DNA from: Chara braunii
Taxonomy: Eukaryota; Streptophyta; Charophyceae; Charales; Characeae
Reading direction: 5' to 3'
NCBI GenBank assembly: GCA_003427395.1
Contig: BFEA01000104.1
Coordinates: forward strand, 2,809,236 to 2,832,489
Length of the DNA stretch: 23,254 nt
The notes below the pieces were generated by a model. The model was not told the DNA's origin. It searched no databases and was given only the letters and a program-made list of their open reading frames with translations. Shown here piece after piece: positions 11,979 to 21,780 of this stretch. The position numbers and the translations under genes were made by a program. Position 1 is the first letter of the stretch. Every line of letters begins with the position of its first letter.

Positions 11979-12216
11979 ATTTGGAATGTACTGGGACCAT
12001 TACCAGCTCCAGATACATTTCGTTTTTTTGGATGGACCACGCATCAGATACTAAATTGATCAGAACAGATACTGTACTTGGGTCTCGTTCCACACCACTC
12101 GAAACTCTGAAGGATGTCTTGCTCAACACCGTGCCCTTGAGTTTCGCCGCTAATCATGGCCAGGCCGTGATCAGGTTTTTGGGGTTTAGCAAAAGGGCCG
12201 GAAAAGCTCAAGGGAG

Positions 12217-12278
12217 GCTCAAGTGTGGCCCAGGCAAACCTACCTGTTTTTCAAGTCACCTCTCTGGCACACTTGAGC
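12217..12278. repeat. Inverted repeat, 11-bp perfect arms
   Basis: GCTCAAGTGTG at 12217-12227 pairs perfectly with CACACTTGAGC at 12268-12278 across 40 nt. With one bulged base the pairing extends by two more. It may be a MITE remnant or a transcribed hairpin. Confidence 0.7.
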
Positions 12279-12333
12279 TGCACTTGAAAATAGAGAGGAG
12301 CTGTTGCAGCACCATTCCCTCTCATTTTGAGGA

Positions 12334-12809
12334 NNNNNNNNNNNNNNNNNNNNNNNNNNNNNNNNNNNNNNNNNNNNNNNNNNNNNNNNNNNNNNNNNNN
12401 NNNNNNNNNNNNNNNNNNNNNNNNNNNNNNNNNNNNNNNNNNNNNNNNNNNNNNNNNNNNNNNNNNNNNNNNNNNNNNNNNNNNNNNNNNNNNNNNNNNN
12501 NNNNNNNNNNNNNNNNNNNNNNNNNNNNNNNNNNNNNNNNNNNNNNNNNNNNNNNNNNNNNNNNNNNNNNNNNNNNNNNNNNNNNNNNNNNNNNNNNNNN
12601 NNNNNNNNNNNNNNNNNNNNNNNNNNNNNNNNNNNNNNNNNNNNNNNNNNNNNNNNNNNNNNNNNNNNNNNNNNNNNNNNNNNNNNNNNNNNNNNNNNNN
12701 NNNNNNNNNNNNNNNNNNNNNNNNNNNNNNNNNNNNNNNNNNNNNNNNNNNNNNNNNNNNNNNNNNNNNNNNNNNNNNNNNNNNNNNNNNNNNNNNNNNN
12801 NNNNNNNNN
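12334..12809. other. Assembly gap (476 N)
   Basis: This is a run of N. The right flank is GA-rich repeat, so an unresolved microsatellite or repeat is likely. Protein frames spanning it are meaningless. Confidence 0.99.
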
Positions 12810-12835
12810 GAGAGAGGGAGGGGGGGGGGGCTACC

Positions 12836-12868
<33 letters not shown>
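12810..12868. repeat. (GA)n microsatellite next to the gap
   Basis: GA dinucleotides interrupted by a G-rich tract, just beyond the 3' end of the Penelope-like element on the minus strand. Confidence 0.9.
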
Positions 12869-12872
<4 letters not shown>

Positions 12873-12929
12873 TAAACACATGCAAATGTAGACAGAACGT
12901 GCGAGGTTTTAGTTTCACAACATACACGT

Positions 12930-14219
12930 AATGTCCATGGCATGCGAGACCAGTCGCGATTACCCTTCTACCTCACTGCTCAGGTAATCATTTCAGCCAC
13001 TATCCTCAGTATTTCTACCCTTCGTTCCTAATCCTTCTTCGCCACTTTCCCTATCCTTGCAGTGTACTCATCATCTATCCTCAGGATCTCCCGCAGTCGC
13101 TCTCTGTGTTGTCCTTGTCATCGTCGATTTCCAACATGCCTTCAATCTGGAGCCACTTTCATCATATCGTATGATTCTGTTCGTTGATTTATTTCGTCAC
13201 CCTTGTTTCCAGATATGTTCATTTCGTGTTCACGTTGTCTGATATGATTTCAAGTTTTAGAGATTGGTGGTAGCATATTTGAAAAGATTTCAGACATTCC
13301 AACTCTTTCGTTTGATCTTCCTTACTTGCTATAATGATCATCATTACATCGTCCACAAAACTCATAGCGTGGATAAGTTTCTCATCAATTCCAGTTTGCG
13401 CACACCATCTGTACTCATCGAACGCGCATACCATGTTGGCAATGGGTGGGCTAGAGCCCTTCCTCATTGGTATCCCCATTACTTGGCATAATAATGTTCC
13501 TTGTACTTTGAAGTTTGAAGTATGCGTTTTTAATGTCATAGTACAACAGATCCATTAGGCACTCAATTTTTAATGTTCTCCATCGTAGGTTCCGTTTGCT
13601 TTTTCAAAGTTCATGTACTTTCCTCTCATCTTGTAACAGAAGTGGGTTCTCCGTTTTCCTTTCGTCGTTTTCATCGTCCATTGCATGACGTTTAAGATAT
13701 GTGTGTGATCGAGATTCGAAAACATATCTTTGACATCGTATGTGGAACAGATTATCATAGTCATATCCCCGTATGTTTCTTTTGCTACTTGATTGCATTT
13801 TTTCAGTCTAGGTAGTAGTTGGTTCGTTCCTTTTAGTGAGAAACCAACTTTCAATGCTTGACACATGAAGTTGATAGCTCTTGATAGTACCTTCGATGCT
13901 TTCCGAGATGACTACTTATATGTCGACACAATTGGTCGGCGTCTGGTGACGTCCTTGTTTTTTGGAATTGTATACGCATTTTCGTATGATCCCTGTTCAT
14001 CCCATTTGCGATTTTCTTCACCCACATCCATGATACGTATTTTTTGTCAATTGAGTGATCTCAGATTCCGTTTGTTGTATAATTTCGTAGTGATTCGATT
14101 CCGGAAAGAATTTTCGGGTCTTCTCATACCAGATTTTACGACATTCCACAAAAGTTTCTCCAGGATTTATGTCCAATGGTGATAGGATACATTGTGTCAA
14201 TCTTCTTTTTACTTCCCGT
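12930..14219 (-). pseudogene. Reverse transcriptase part of a Penelope-like element, decayed
   Basis: The reverse transcriptase would copy the element's RNA at a nicked target. Motifs run in the expected order on the minus strand: an LSPLD-NPGE segment at 14156-14185, typical of the region before the RT core; IPKNKD...RRPIVS at 13924-13968; YDVKDMFSNLDH at 13705-13740 (motif A, catalytic Asp); QVMGIPM...SSPP-AN at 13435-13485 (motif B); and FVDD at 13348-13359 (motif C, catalytic Asp pair). A degraded thumb-like tail with REILRIDDEYTARIG continues to about 12960. It is broken: a frameshift lies between the first and second motifs (around 14018), a stop follows RPIVSTYK, a stop at 13570-13572 and another frameshift come before motif B, and further stops lie after 13219. 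The active-site residues survive but no intact protein is possible. The 5' half lies beyond the inserted block, at 21788-23254. Confidence 0.85.
14216..14219. repeat. Left copy of the 4-bp target-site duplication (CCGT)
   Basis: CCGT directly precedes TGTCGG at 14220 and recurs at 21788-21791 directly after CCGACA. Joining the flanks through one copy keeps the Penelope-like reading frame open across the joint. Confidence 0.55.
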
Positions 14220-14465
14220 TGTCGGGCGCATCGGTCCGGCACCGCACGGGGGCAGCGCGGGACCCTCCCGGCCGCGTAACGCAGGAGTTGGTTTTTAGAA
14301 CCCTTCGTCGCAATGTACATGGAGCTTCCACAAGCCGCTCCGGCCGTGTGTGTCAGCCATACCTCTCGCGAGCCCCTACGACAGGATAGGGCCTACGCGA
14401 GGCACGACTTACCTACACCTTACAGGAGCTGTCACCTCCCTTCGGTGGGCGTACCCCCGCCGAGC

Positions 14466-14630
14466 TACCAGTCCACAGTATGAAAGCTAATCAGTTGCAA
14501 TCGCAGAGGTGGACCAGCCGAGGGCGTTTCTCGTTCGCTGTAGCATANTACCAGTCCACAGTATGAAAGCTAATCAGTTGCAATCGCAGAGGTGGACCAG
14601 CCGAGGGCGTTTCTCGTTCGCTGTAGCATA
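14466..14630. repeat. 82-bp exact duplication separated by a single N
   Basis: Bases 14466-14547 and 14549-14630 appear identical, with one N between them. This is the signature of two contig ends that overlap but were joined with a token gap. It is most likely an assembly artefact, and frames across it are unreliable. Confidence 0.85.
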
Positions 14631-14896
14631 GGGGGTACGCGCGGTAATACGCCTCTATCGGACCTGCACGCGAACCGACATCTTGGGGGGGCTGAGGTCC
14701 CAAGCGCGACTCATCGTCGGTCGACCAGGACGCCCACACACCACGCGCACTCCACTTTACGAACACACATACACACAAAACAACATATATACGAAACGAC
14801 ACAATACCAACAATGCGACAACGCTCCTAGCCCCTCGGTAGCTAACCCATAACTTTCTAGTGCGGAAATTGGATAGGCGTCGCGCGCTGAACTCAG

Positions 14897-14903
14897 TATA
14901 AAA
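14897..14903 (+). promoter_or_regulatory. TATA box inside the insertion
   Basis: TATAAAA sits between two CGCGCG tracts (14881-14886 and 14905-14910). A start of transcription about 30 bases downstream would fall near 14930, just ahead of the ATG at 14935. This is the best promoter candidate of the inserted block. Confidence 0.45.
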
Positions 14904-14934
14904 CCGCGCGGACGCAGGGCATACTCATATCGAC

Positions 14935-15138
14935 TTGCAATGCAGGCGTACACAAGCAGTCGCAACGATGGCGTACTATGTAGTGCCCATAATCAAGCGG
15001 TCCCTCGTGGATCCGAATACCGCTTATGACACTCAAGTGTCAGACTTGAAGTGCCGTGAGGGCCTAACCCTTCACGACATTGCACGGCTGAAGGAAATAG
15101 TCGTGCAGCCGCCGCTGCACCTTAGGCTCTCGACCTGA
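14935..15138 (+). CDS. Small hypothetical ORF downstream of the TATA box (67 codons)
   Basis: The frame starts about 32 bases after the TATAAAA at 14897 and has a second in-frame Met 12 codons in. The product is mixed in composition, with no signal peptide, membrane segment or motif I recognise. The reason to list it is position: it is the first frame after the best promoter in the insertion. It could equally be a first exon, a decayed fragment or chance. Confidence 0.25.
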   Translation: MQCRRTQAVATMAYYVVPIIKRSLVDPNTAYDTQVSDLKCREGLTLHDIARLKEIVVQPPLHLRLST

Positions 15139-15399
15139 GTGTCTCGGTAGGCAAATCAAATAGGCTCTGCGCGAGGGAAAACCCCTCCCCTGCGGAGCCT
15201 AGGGCTTGGGATGTCCTGGACAAGGACCTCGAATCCCGGCCCAGGACCAAACGTCCGACTAAGAAAATCGTCAAAAAGCAAGAGACAATAATAAAAGGAG
15301 AGACCTCCCCTAAGCCCTTCAGTCTCAGCTTCTGAGCGGACTCTAATGTGGGGGCTCTCCAACCCATGCAGACATTCATCCCAAGTATACCCATGTATG

Positions 15400-15710
15400 C
15401 ATATATAAGGGTTAAATATGTGACGATCACTTCTCATTGTTTCGCTGGGGTCTCTCACAATAATACGTATACGTGTGATCGTAGGCAACCAAATCCAGAA
15501 TCTGGTTCACAGCACATACCTGCCATCACATCAACAAACCAAATCAACAGCCCACACACTACACGGAGTCAACCCCAACCACCTTCGACANTCATACCCC
15601 TCGCTTTAGCCATGCAAGCCCCAAACCTCCTGTCCAACCAACCTTAATTAAATACTCAGNACCTTTGTTAAATGGCCATTCAATAAAAGTCCGGGTGAAA
15701 CCTTAATAAA
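15400..15710 (+). promoter_or_regulatory. TATA-like site and two AATAAA signals
   Basis: TATATAAG occurs at about 15403-15410. Two AATAAA hexamers lie at 15682-15687 and 15705-15710, spaced as strong polyadenylation signals often are. Together they could mark the end of a short transcript from 14930. The local sequence is otherwise unremarkable, with single Ns at 15591 and 15660. Confidence 0.3.
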
Positions 15711-15799
15711 ACAACGAAATCACCGGGGCTAAAGCCTTTTAGGTTGAGTGTAGAGGGAGAGTTGAAATTGAGTCGTAGACCGACGAATCGGCAACCGAC

Positions 15800-15818
15800 C
15801 TGTTATCAGTGATAACAG
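15800..15818. repeat. Perfect 19-bp palindrome
   Basis: CTGTTATCA-G-TGATAACAG is perfectly symmetric around one central base, the form of an operator or dimeric protein-binding site. It lies upstream of the hairpin arrays. No function is established. Confidence 0.6.
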
Positions 15819-16091
15819 TAAGTGATCATCAAGGGATCAAGCTGGATCTAGCCCTGAACTTGGATCAAATGATCAAAAGGACCTGTAACACACGGCAGAC
15901 CAGTTCCCAAGCTAAGATCATAAGTGTATGGAGAATACAACTCCATAATACATCCTCACTCAAAACTCCTTTATTAGCTAAACCTAAGTCTACTTTTAAG
16001 TCAAAATATAGACCAACTGCAAAATCTCCCCTATTCTGGATGGATCGCCTGAATCATCTGTCAAAATATAATCTATCTCCTCTAAACTAAG

Positions 16092-16760
16092 AAAATTTTG
16101 GCAGCGCTTCCCGTAGGAAAAGTGTCTTTTCATAATTTATATAAGCTAGATATGGGAGCAGAAATAATCTCTAACTCCTTTAAAGTCAAATTCTATCTAA
16201 CTCTTTGAATTAGTAGAAATTTGGGCAGCACTTCCTTTAGAAAGGGAGACTTCCCAGATTTATACTAAGTCAGATATAAAAGCAGAAATAATCTTTAACT
16301 CTGGAGAATCAAATTTTGTCTAGCTCTCTGAATTAGTAGAAGTTTGGGCAGCACTTCCTTTAGAAAGGGAGATTTCCCAGATTTATACTCAGTCAGATAT
16401 GAACTCGAACAATAGCTCGAGCTCATAATTTAGACTGTATTTAACTAACTCCTTAATTTTGTAGAAATTTCGGCAGCACTCCCTCTAGAAAAGTGCTATT
16501 TCAAAATTTATACAAGGCTAAGTTCAGAATTTTGAGAATAACTTTGACTTCTCAAAGTCCAATTTTGTCTAACTCCTTGAATTAGTAAAAATTTGGGCAG
16601 CACTCCCTCTAGAAAAGGAGACTTTCCATATTTATACTAATCCATATATGGAAAAGACAAGCTGAACTCTGACAAGTCAAAAGTTGATTAACTTCTTTGA
16701 TTTGTAGAAATTTCGGCAGCGCTTCCCGTAGGAAAAGTAGTTTGCCAAGATTTATACAAA
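16092..16760. repeat. Array A: six tandem units of about 122 bp with alternative hairpins
   Basis: Units begin near 16092, 16214, 16336, 16461, 16584 and 16704, each with an A/T-rich lead, GGCAGC(A/G)CT(T/C)CC, a purine block, and then TTTATAC or a variant. The purine block can pair with the pyrimidines before it (CTTCC/GGAA; CTTCCTTT/AAAGGGAG; AGCACT/AGTGCT; CTCC/GGAG). It can also pair with those after it (GAAAAG/CTTTTC; GGGA/TCCC; GAAA/TTTC). The sequences differ between units but pairing is kept. No protein frame persists through the array. Confidence 0.75.
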
Positions 16761-17036
16761 GCCAAGAATAAGAAAAAATCTCAGAAAATGCAGGAATTGA
16801 CCTAAGAAAAAAACGTTATTACAGAAAATAACAGGAATTGATACTAACTCCTATGACTCTAGCATGTGGCGAGCAACTACAGCAGCTACCTATAGTAATG
16901 AAATTTAAACAAACTAGCCATCTCATCCAGTCACATGCAAACCAAACCACAAATGTAAGTACTCTCACCACCCCAAGTTCATTTCATATAAATAGTTCGT
17001 GAATCTTTAAGTTCTTGAATCCTTATACCCATCTTA

Positions 17037-17733
17037 CATAAGACATAGAGCTGGACCATTCGCCATGGAAACAATGCCCAACTTGTCCTTATGATATACA
17101 CGAACAAGTTGCACAACTACTTCTTTCTTCTTTTGAGCAGATGACTAGGCCATTCGCCATGGAAACAATGCCTAGCCGCCCTGAGTTGTTTAATATCCAA
17201 AGATTTAGTATTTCTCTGACTTTGTTTTCAAAAGAAAAAGCAAATATGGGCAGGGGACTGAACCATTCACAGTAGAAACAATGTTCAGCTTGCCCAAACT
17301 ATTTTCATTTATACTTTGTGTTTTCCTTTTTCTCTTCTTAATGATATGGCTTAACGCTGGACCATTCACAGTAGAAACAATGCCCAGCTGCCTGTTCACA
17401 TGCAAATATACATAAAATACTTTCCTTTATACTTAGTTTAAATTACGTGCGTGGTTTTCAGGCTAAACCATTCACCATGGAAACAATGCTTAGCCTTAGA
17501 CCAAAAAATCCTCCCTCAGAATAANCAAGANTTTAAACCNCTTCAATCAGACAACCCTCAGAGTTAACTAAGGTAGCCAGACCATTCACAGTAGAAACAA
17601 TGCCTGGCTCCCCAGAAAACAATCAAATAAACACAGTGACCAGGCCATTCACAGTAGAAACAATGCTTGGTCCTTCAGAAAACATCCAAATAAACATAGC
17701 CCTGAGCCATTCACAGTAGAAACAATGCTCAGG
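17037..17733. repeat. Array B: eight hairpins with a constant core and covarying stems
   Basis: Each unit has the core CATTCRCMRTRGAAACAATG, in which CATT and AATG can themselves pair, flanked by complementary arms. Units: 17049-17083 AGCTGG/CCAACT (one mismatch); 17145-17175 CTAGGC/GCCTAG; 17258-17288 CTGAAC/GTTCAG; 17356-17388 GCTGG/CCAGC; 17461-17495 GGCTAA/TTAGCC; 17575-17609 AGCCAG/CTGGCT; 17638-17672 GACCA/TGGTC plus a G-T pair; 17701-17733 CCTGAGC/GCTCAGG. Extra outer pairing is visible in unit 1 (CATAAGACA with TGTCCTTATG, one bulge), unit 2 (ACAACT/AGTTGT) and unit 3 (GGGCA/TGCCC). The core has two subtypes, CCATGG in units 1, 2 and 5 and CAGTAG in the others. Confidence 0.85.
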
Positions 17734-17760
17734 CTTTGGTTGACCCGGTCAAACGCATGC

Positions 17761-18860
17761 AGTCTACTTTCCTTCCACCTTCCCCCAATTCATCCTTAGT
17801 CTGCTTTCAATCAGAACAAAATAGAAACTTAGGCTTCACTCTCACACATTATTTCCAGTTAGCCTGATTAGGTCCTGAAGAGAAAGCAAAAACCATAGGG
17901 ACAAACGCATGCATACAACAGTCATACTGCAGGGAGATAGGCAAACATGGGTAGTCGTGGGGTTTATACAGATAAAGATGATTTACCTGAAGGTTCCCTG
18001 CCTCCAGAACTCCTCCTGAGTTCCGGCAGAGCTCCCGCAATCGGTGGGTGGACTCCCTACAGAGTCTTGACGCGGACCTACGGGTTGCAATCCCGCCTGC
18101 CGCCTTCCCCTCGTAACCAAGGACTAGATTGAGAGTTAGAAGGGCAGATAGAAAAGGATGTGAGTCTCTCAGATCCAAGAAAAAGGTGCTCTCAGTCTCG
18201 CAAGAGAGGGTCTTGAAACCTTGATTCGCCTGAGGGCCCCGCAATGATGGCCGACCTGTAACAGCTCGGTCAAAACAGAAGTCAAACTGCTGAAGTCAAC
18301 CGCCGAATCCAACCCCCTGTCCCAATCCATAAGCGCTGCAACAGCACACAGTGGTGATCTACAGCAACAGTCGTAGTATGCAGCTAACAGCAACAATATG
18401 GAGCCTCAGTCTGTGCACCGCCAACAATAATTCTCATTAGTAGTTCATGCACAGTCACTCAGCAGCCCGCGGCTGTGCACAGCGGAAAATAGCAACAGTA
18501 TGCAGCTATACCCAGTCCACAGCAACATGCTCGCAGTAGCTAGCAGGAGAAACAACTGCAGCCTCTACCAATAGAATAGTACGTTGCCGAGGACAACAAT
18601 AGTACCGTACCGGCAACTCTTTCAAAGAGTCGCAGTCCCAGCATACCCAACTATCGAGACAGTAGTACTCAGCAGTGATGCCGCAAGCTCGATGGTAAGC
18701 CTTGTAGCTGGATGTACAATTCACCGCTGTAGGAGCCCAGCAATCGAGAGGTGGGTTGATTCACAACTCAAAAACAGCCTCGTCCCGCCTCATACGGCCT
18801 GCCGCACCTGCTCAGTCCGTTTGCTGGGTCGTAAGATCGCCCCTCCCCTATTTTTCCCTG
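17761..18860. other. Insertion interior with no recognised gene
   Basis: The longest frame is 131 codons on the minus strand (17849-18244), with no motif I recognise. A near-perfect inverted repeat (GAACTC/GAGTTC, with CC/GG outside one mismatch) lies at 18004-18026. Between about 18340 and 18530 the sequence is rich in CAGCAACA and AGTATGCAGCTA words, a weak diverged repeat. Confidence 0.4.
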
Positions 18861-20055
18861 CAGCTTAGCACCTTATCTCGTGGCAGGCGCATGCCCTCAC
18901 AACATAGTCGCGCTCCGACCAGGTAAGTAACCCAAATTCGTTTGACTTCTTCCTCTTCTCAGTCTGCGCTCCTACAGCGTAAGCCCTGTAGCCGACTCAC
19001 GCTCGTTGTGATCACGGATGCGCTATAGCAAGGTAAGTGTACTTGTCTTCTCACCTACCTCCTCTTTGTTCCTATTCTCCCATGCGAGCACATAGGCCAA
19101 CAGGCAAGTCTCTAGCCTCGAAGTTGGCCCCACGCCACTTCCCTCAGTGAGGTGAGCAAAAATTAGAATGAACCTACCGCTAAAACGTGGTCATATACAC
19201 TGTGATTCAACCACTCGCGCAGGGGGTCAGGGAAGAGCTACTTCTATCAGTAGACTGGGCGACGCATTGGTTCACCAGTAAGTTTTCAACGACCCGCCGG
19301 CCTTCCGCTGCGCTAATTCGCTCAATACGATGAGCGAGACTTCGAATGAACATACCGCAAGAACACGGAAATATACACTACTGTCCAGTCGCGCGCGCCT
19401 GGAGATTGGGAGATACTACTTCCATTCATAGACGAGCAGCGCACTGGTACACAGGTAGGTCTTCCAATCCGCGCACTTATTCACGTCAGTTTCATTGCAG
19501 AAAATGAGCAAAATCGAATGAATCTACCGCTACAAGCCGGCTAGGTGCCATTACGTTTTACTACTTTTTACTCCCAGGCGTAACAGTCATATCCCGTTCC
19601 GTCCGAATGGCTTCCCCAAGTCGAGTTTTATCACTGCGATCCGCCCCGCGCTGGTCAAAAAACCCGAGCTAGTACCTTGCTTCGCCGATTACCTGAAGAA
19701 TCGGGCGAGATGCCGAACTTTTTCTTCCCGCCATAGCCTTTGGTTTAGCAGCTCCGCGCAAGCCTCCTAACTACTGACTCAAACTACACTAACTTTCATC
19801 CAAAACTAACATCCCTATTGGAATCGCCCTGGCCTGAAACCATAATTTCGACTATTACTCTGTCGAAATCCGCTCGGAGACGCACCTGATATGCGTTTTC
19901 CCACCTTCTTCCTTTCCTACTCCCGGCCATCTCCTCGCGGCATCTTCCTTTCTACCGATTTTCTTCCAAAACTAACTATATAGTTGATCTCACCCAGCTT
20001 CAAAATGCTAATCTACCCTCTTCTTTCACTCGATTTCATCAAGAATCGAGTGAAA
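18861..20055 (+). repeat. Array C: diverged repeats with splice-donor-like sites and covarying hairpins
   Basis: Donor-like sites recur in a shared GCGC-rich context: CAG|GTAAGT at 18922/18923, AAG|GTAAGT at 19032/19033, CCA|GTAAGT at 19277/19278 and CAG|GTAGGT at 19454/19455. Pyrimidine-rich CAG acceptors end at about 18863, 18962 and 19577. A second shared element, GAATGAAC/T-TACCGC, follows small hairpins at 19142-19152 (CCTCA/TGAGG), 19318-19337 (TCGCTCA/TGAGCGA) and 19492-19507 (TCATT/AATGA). Related hairpins at 19682-19708 (nine pairs, one bulge) and 20024-20055 (twelve perfect pairs, 8-nt loop) are followed by similar but degraded sequence. Spacing of the clear units is about 174-178 bp. 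No protein frame links the possible exons. Confidence 0.6.
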
Positions 20056-21540
20056 TCTCGTTTCTTCACTCCTTGCCTTTGCCTCTGAACGCACCCAGAC
20101 GCGATTCTGGGTCAAATTCATTCCATTCTCACCGCGCTGCTGCCTTCACCTTCCGCCCCTGTCTGCATTCGCCGCTGTATCCACCCCTCCGCTGTGCTAG
20201 CGCCCGCCGTGCTTTCCTATGCACGCTCCGGCGCTCGATGCANCGGTCCACCCAGTACTCCGCCCGAGCCTCTCTCCCGNTGTCTCCGCCCTAGCATGGT
20301 CGCCCNGCTGTGTCANTCTGCCCTCNCCGCTATCGTAGTTCGTTGGCAATGGTCGATCCCACAGACAACCCGGGTAGCGTTCAGAGCAGTACCGACTGTC
20401 TCAAGGGGAACTCCAGGGAAAACAGACGGTTCAATTCGTCTTTCGCCCTTATACCAACGCCTTCCCCGCCTCCACTGCCCATTGCAATGCACCCGGCCTG
20501 CACCTCGCACTGCCTCCCGTCCCGATTCACACGCACCCTTGGCTACTCCGCCCTCTTGCTGGATCGGAGGCGAGGCATAATGACTGGCCCACCGAGAAGG
20601 CTCAGTCCTGATCCTCCCTGCCGACCCATGGCCTGCATGGCCCACCCGCGTGTGGTAGGTAACGCCCCCACCTGTGGTTGCGTTTTCCTTCAGTTTTCCN
20701 TATTGGTGGCCCGAGCACGAATGNGGCTGCTACNGGGCTCCCTGTTATGCTACGAAGGGGGTAACTCCGNCNCAGTTACGNAACCAGGTTGTAGGCGCCC
20801 TTCAAGCANTNCTNTGAATACAACACGCACCCCCCCGCGACCTCATCGAACCCGAAGCGTAGGGCGTATATATTCAACATTACCGGCCCTTTCGCCTCAA
20901 GTGCAATTACAAACTCAACCCTTACTGCGTCGTGGTTTTTCAGCCACGGCGTAAGGGTAGACTTTTACCAGCACCCCAAACATGCGGCCCCGTCAAACGG
21001 GGTACGCGCTCAAGATCCTTGACTGCCGTGACGACCATTAGATCCGGCGTCTCGCCCAAGTCAACGGCCCGCCGGGGTATAAAAAATACGACGCTAGAAT
21101 AAAATTATTTAGAAAACGCCACCACTGACCAGACGCCGCCATCGACAAAACCAAGGGGATAGCCCCACGGCCCTCAACCCCATCGGCTCCTTCCTCGATG
21201 CTCCGCTGGCGCTTGCCGGCGTCGATCCCCGAACCTTCATAGTGTCAGCCCAATGTCGTAACCTATAGGGCTAAGCCCAAGTCTAAGACCAGGGCCCGCA
21301 GAGTACCATACAAGGCGGTGCGGCGCGGTGCTTTTGGGCCCATAAACCAGCTGCGCGGCTCCCAGTGTCTGCGCCGGCTTGCTTATACCATGCCATAATT
21401 GCCCCGCGCGCCATCCTACACTCCCCGTTCACCGCACGAAGTCGCGCCGTCGTCGGGGTCGTTCTACACACGCGCGCTTGACTCGGCCAAATATACCAAA
21501 AAGAAAATATCCTTAATTCCTGCTTAATCAAAAATAAATA
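20056..21540. other. GC-rich insertion interior with scattered Ns, no recognised gene
   Basis: At least a dozen single Ns lie between 20243 and 20814. Frames on both strands match nothing I know. Visible signals are a 6-bp hairpin CCCCGT-CAA-ACGGGG at 20988-21002 and a TATA-like TATAAAAAATA at 21078-21088. Confidence 0.4.
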
Positions 21541-21754
21541 AATAATAATATCACCAAACAAAATGACCGAGGTCCGAGCCGACTCTTATGATCAACAACA
21601 GAAAAGAATCACGGGCGCCTTAAACCTGCGCGCTCACGCACTCGCTATTGTGGTCAACCACCCAATCAACGCAATTACAGACGCAGCCGCGCTTAGCGCG
21701 GTATACTTAAATTCTAAACCAAAACTTTTTTTTCTGTTGCTTGCAAAAACCAGG

Positions 21755-21780
21755 GCGGATACCCTTGTAAGGGTATTCGC
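21755..21780. repeat. Strong hairpin near the right end of the insertion
   Basis: GCGGATACCCTT and AAGGGTATTCGC pair over 12 positions, one of them G-T, with a 2-nt loop. It ends seven bases before the CCGACA terminus. A subterminal hairpin could take part in end recognition or replication. The left end has no matching hairpin that I can see. Confidence 0.6.

Larger units (their letters stand above)
11161..12333. other. Intergenic stretch, no recognised gene
   Basis: This lies 5' of the giant minus-strand gene. A plus-strand 65-codon frame at 11225-11422 matches no family I know. The region holds a CA-then-GA microsatellite, a 38-bp tandem duplication and an inverted repeat, listed separately. 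It should contain the promoter of the giant gene, but I see no convincing TATA box there on the minus strand. Confidence 0.5.

Noticed and set aside
11963-12943. Frames spanning the N gap on both strands
   Set aside because: Most of each product is undefined X residues.
16092-17733. CRISPR-like array
   Set aside because: Units are diverged, spacing is loose, stems vary between copies, and there are no cas genes. The genome is eukaryotic.
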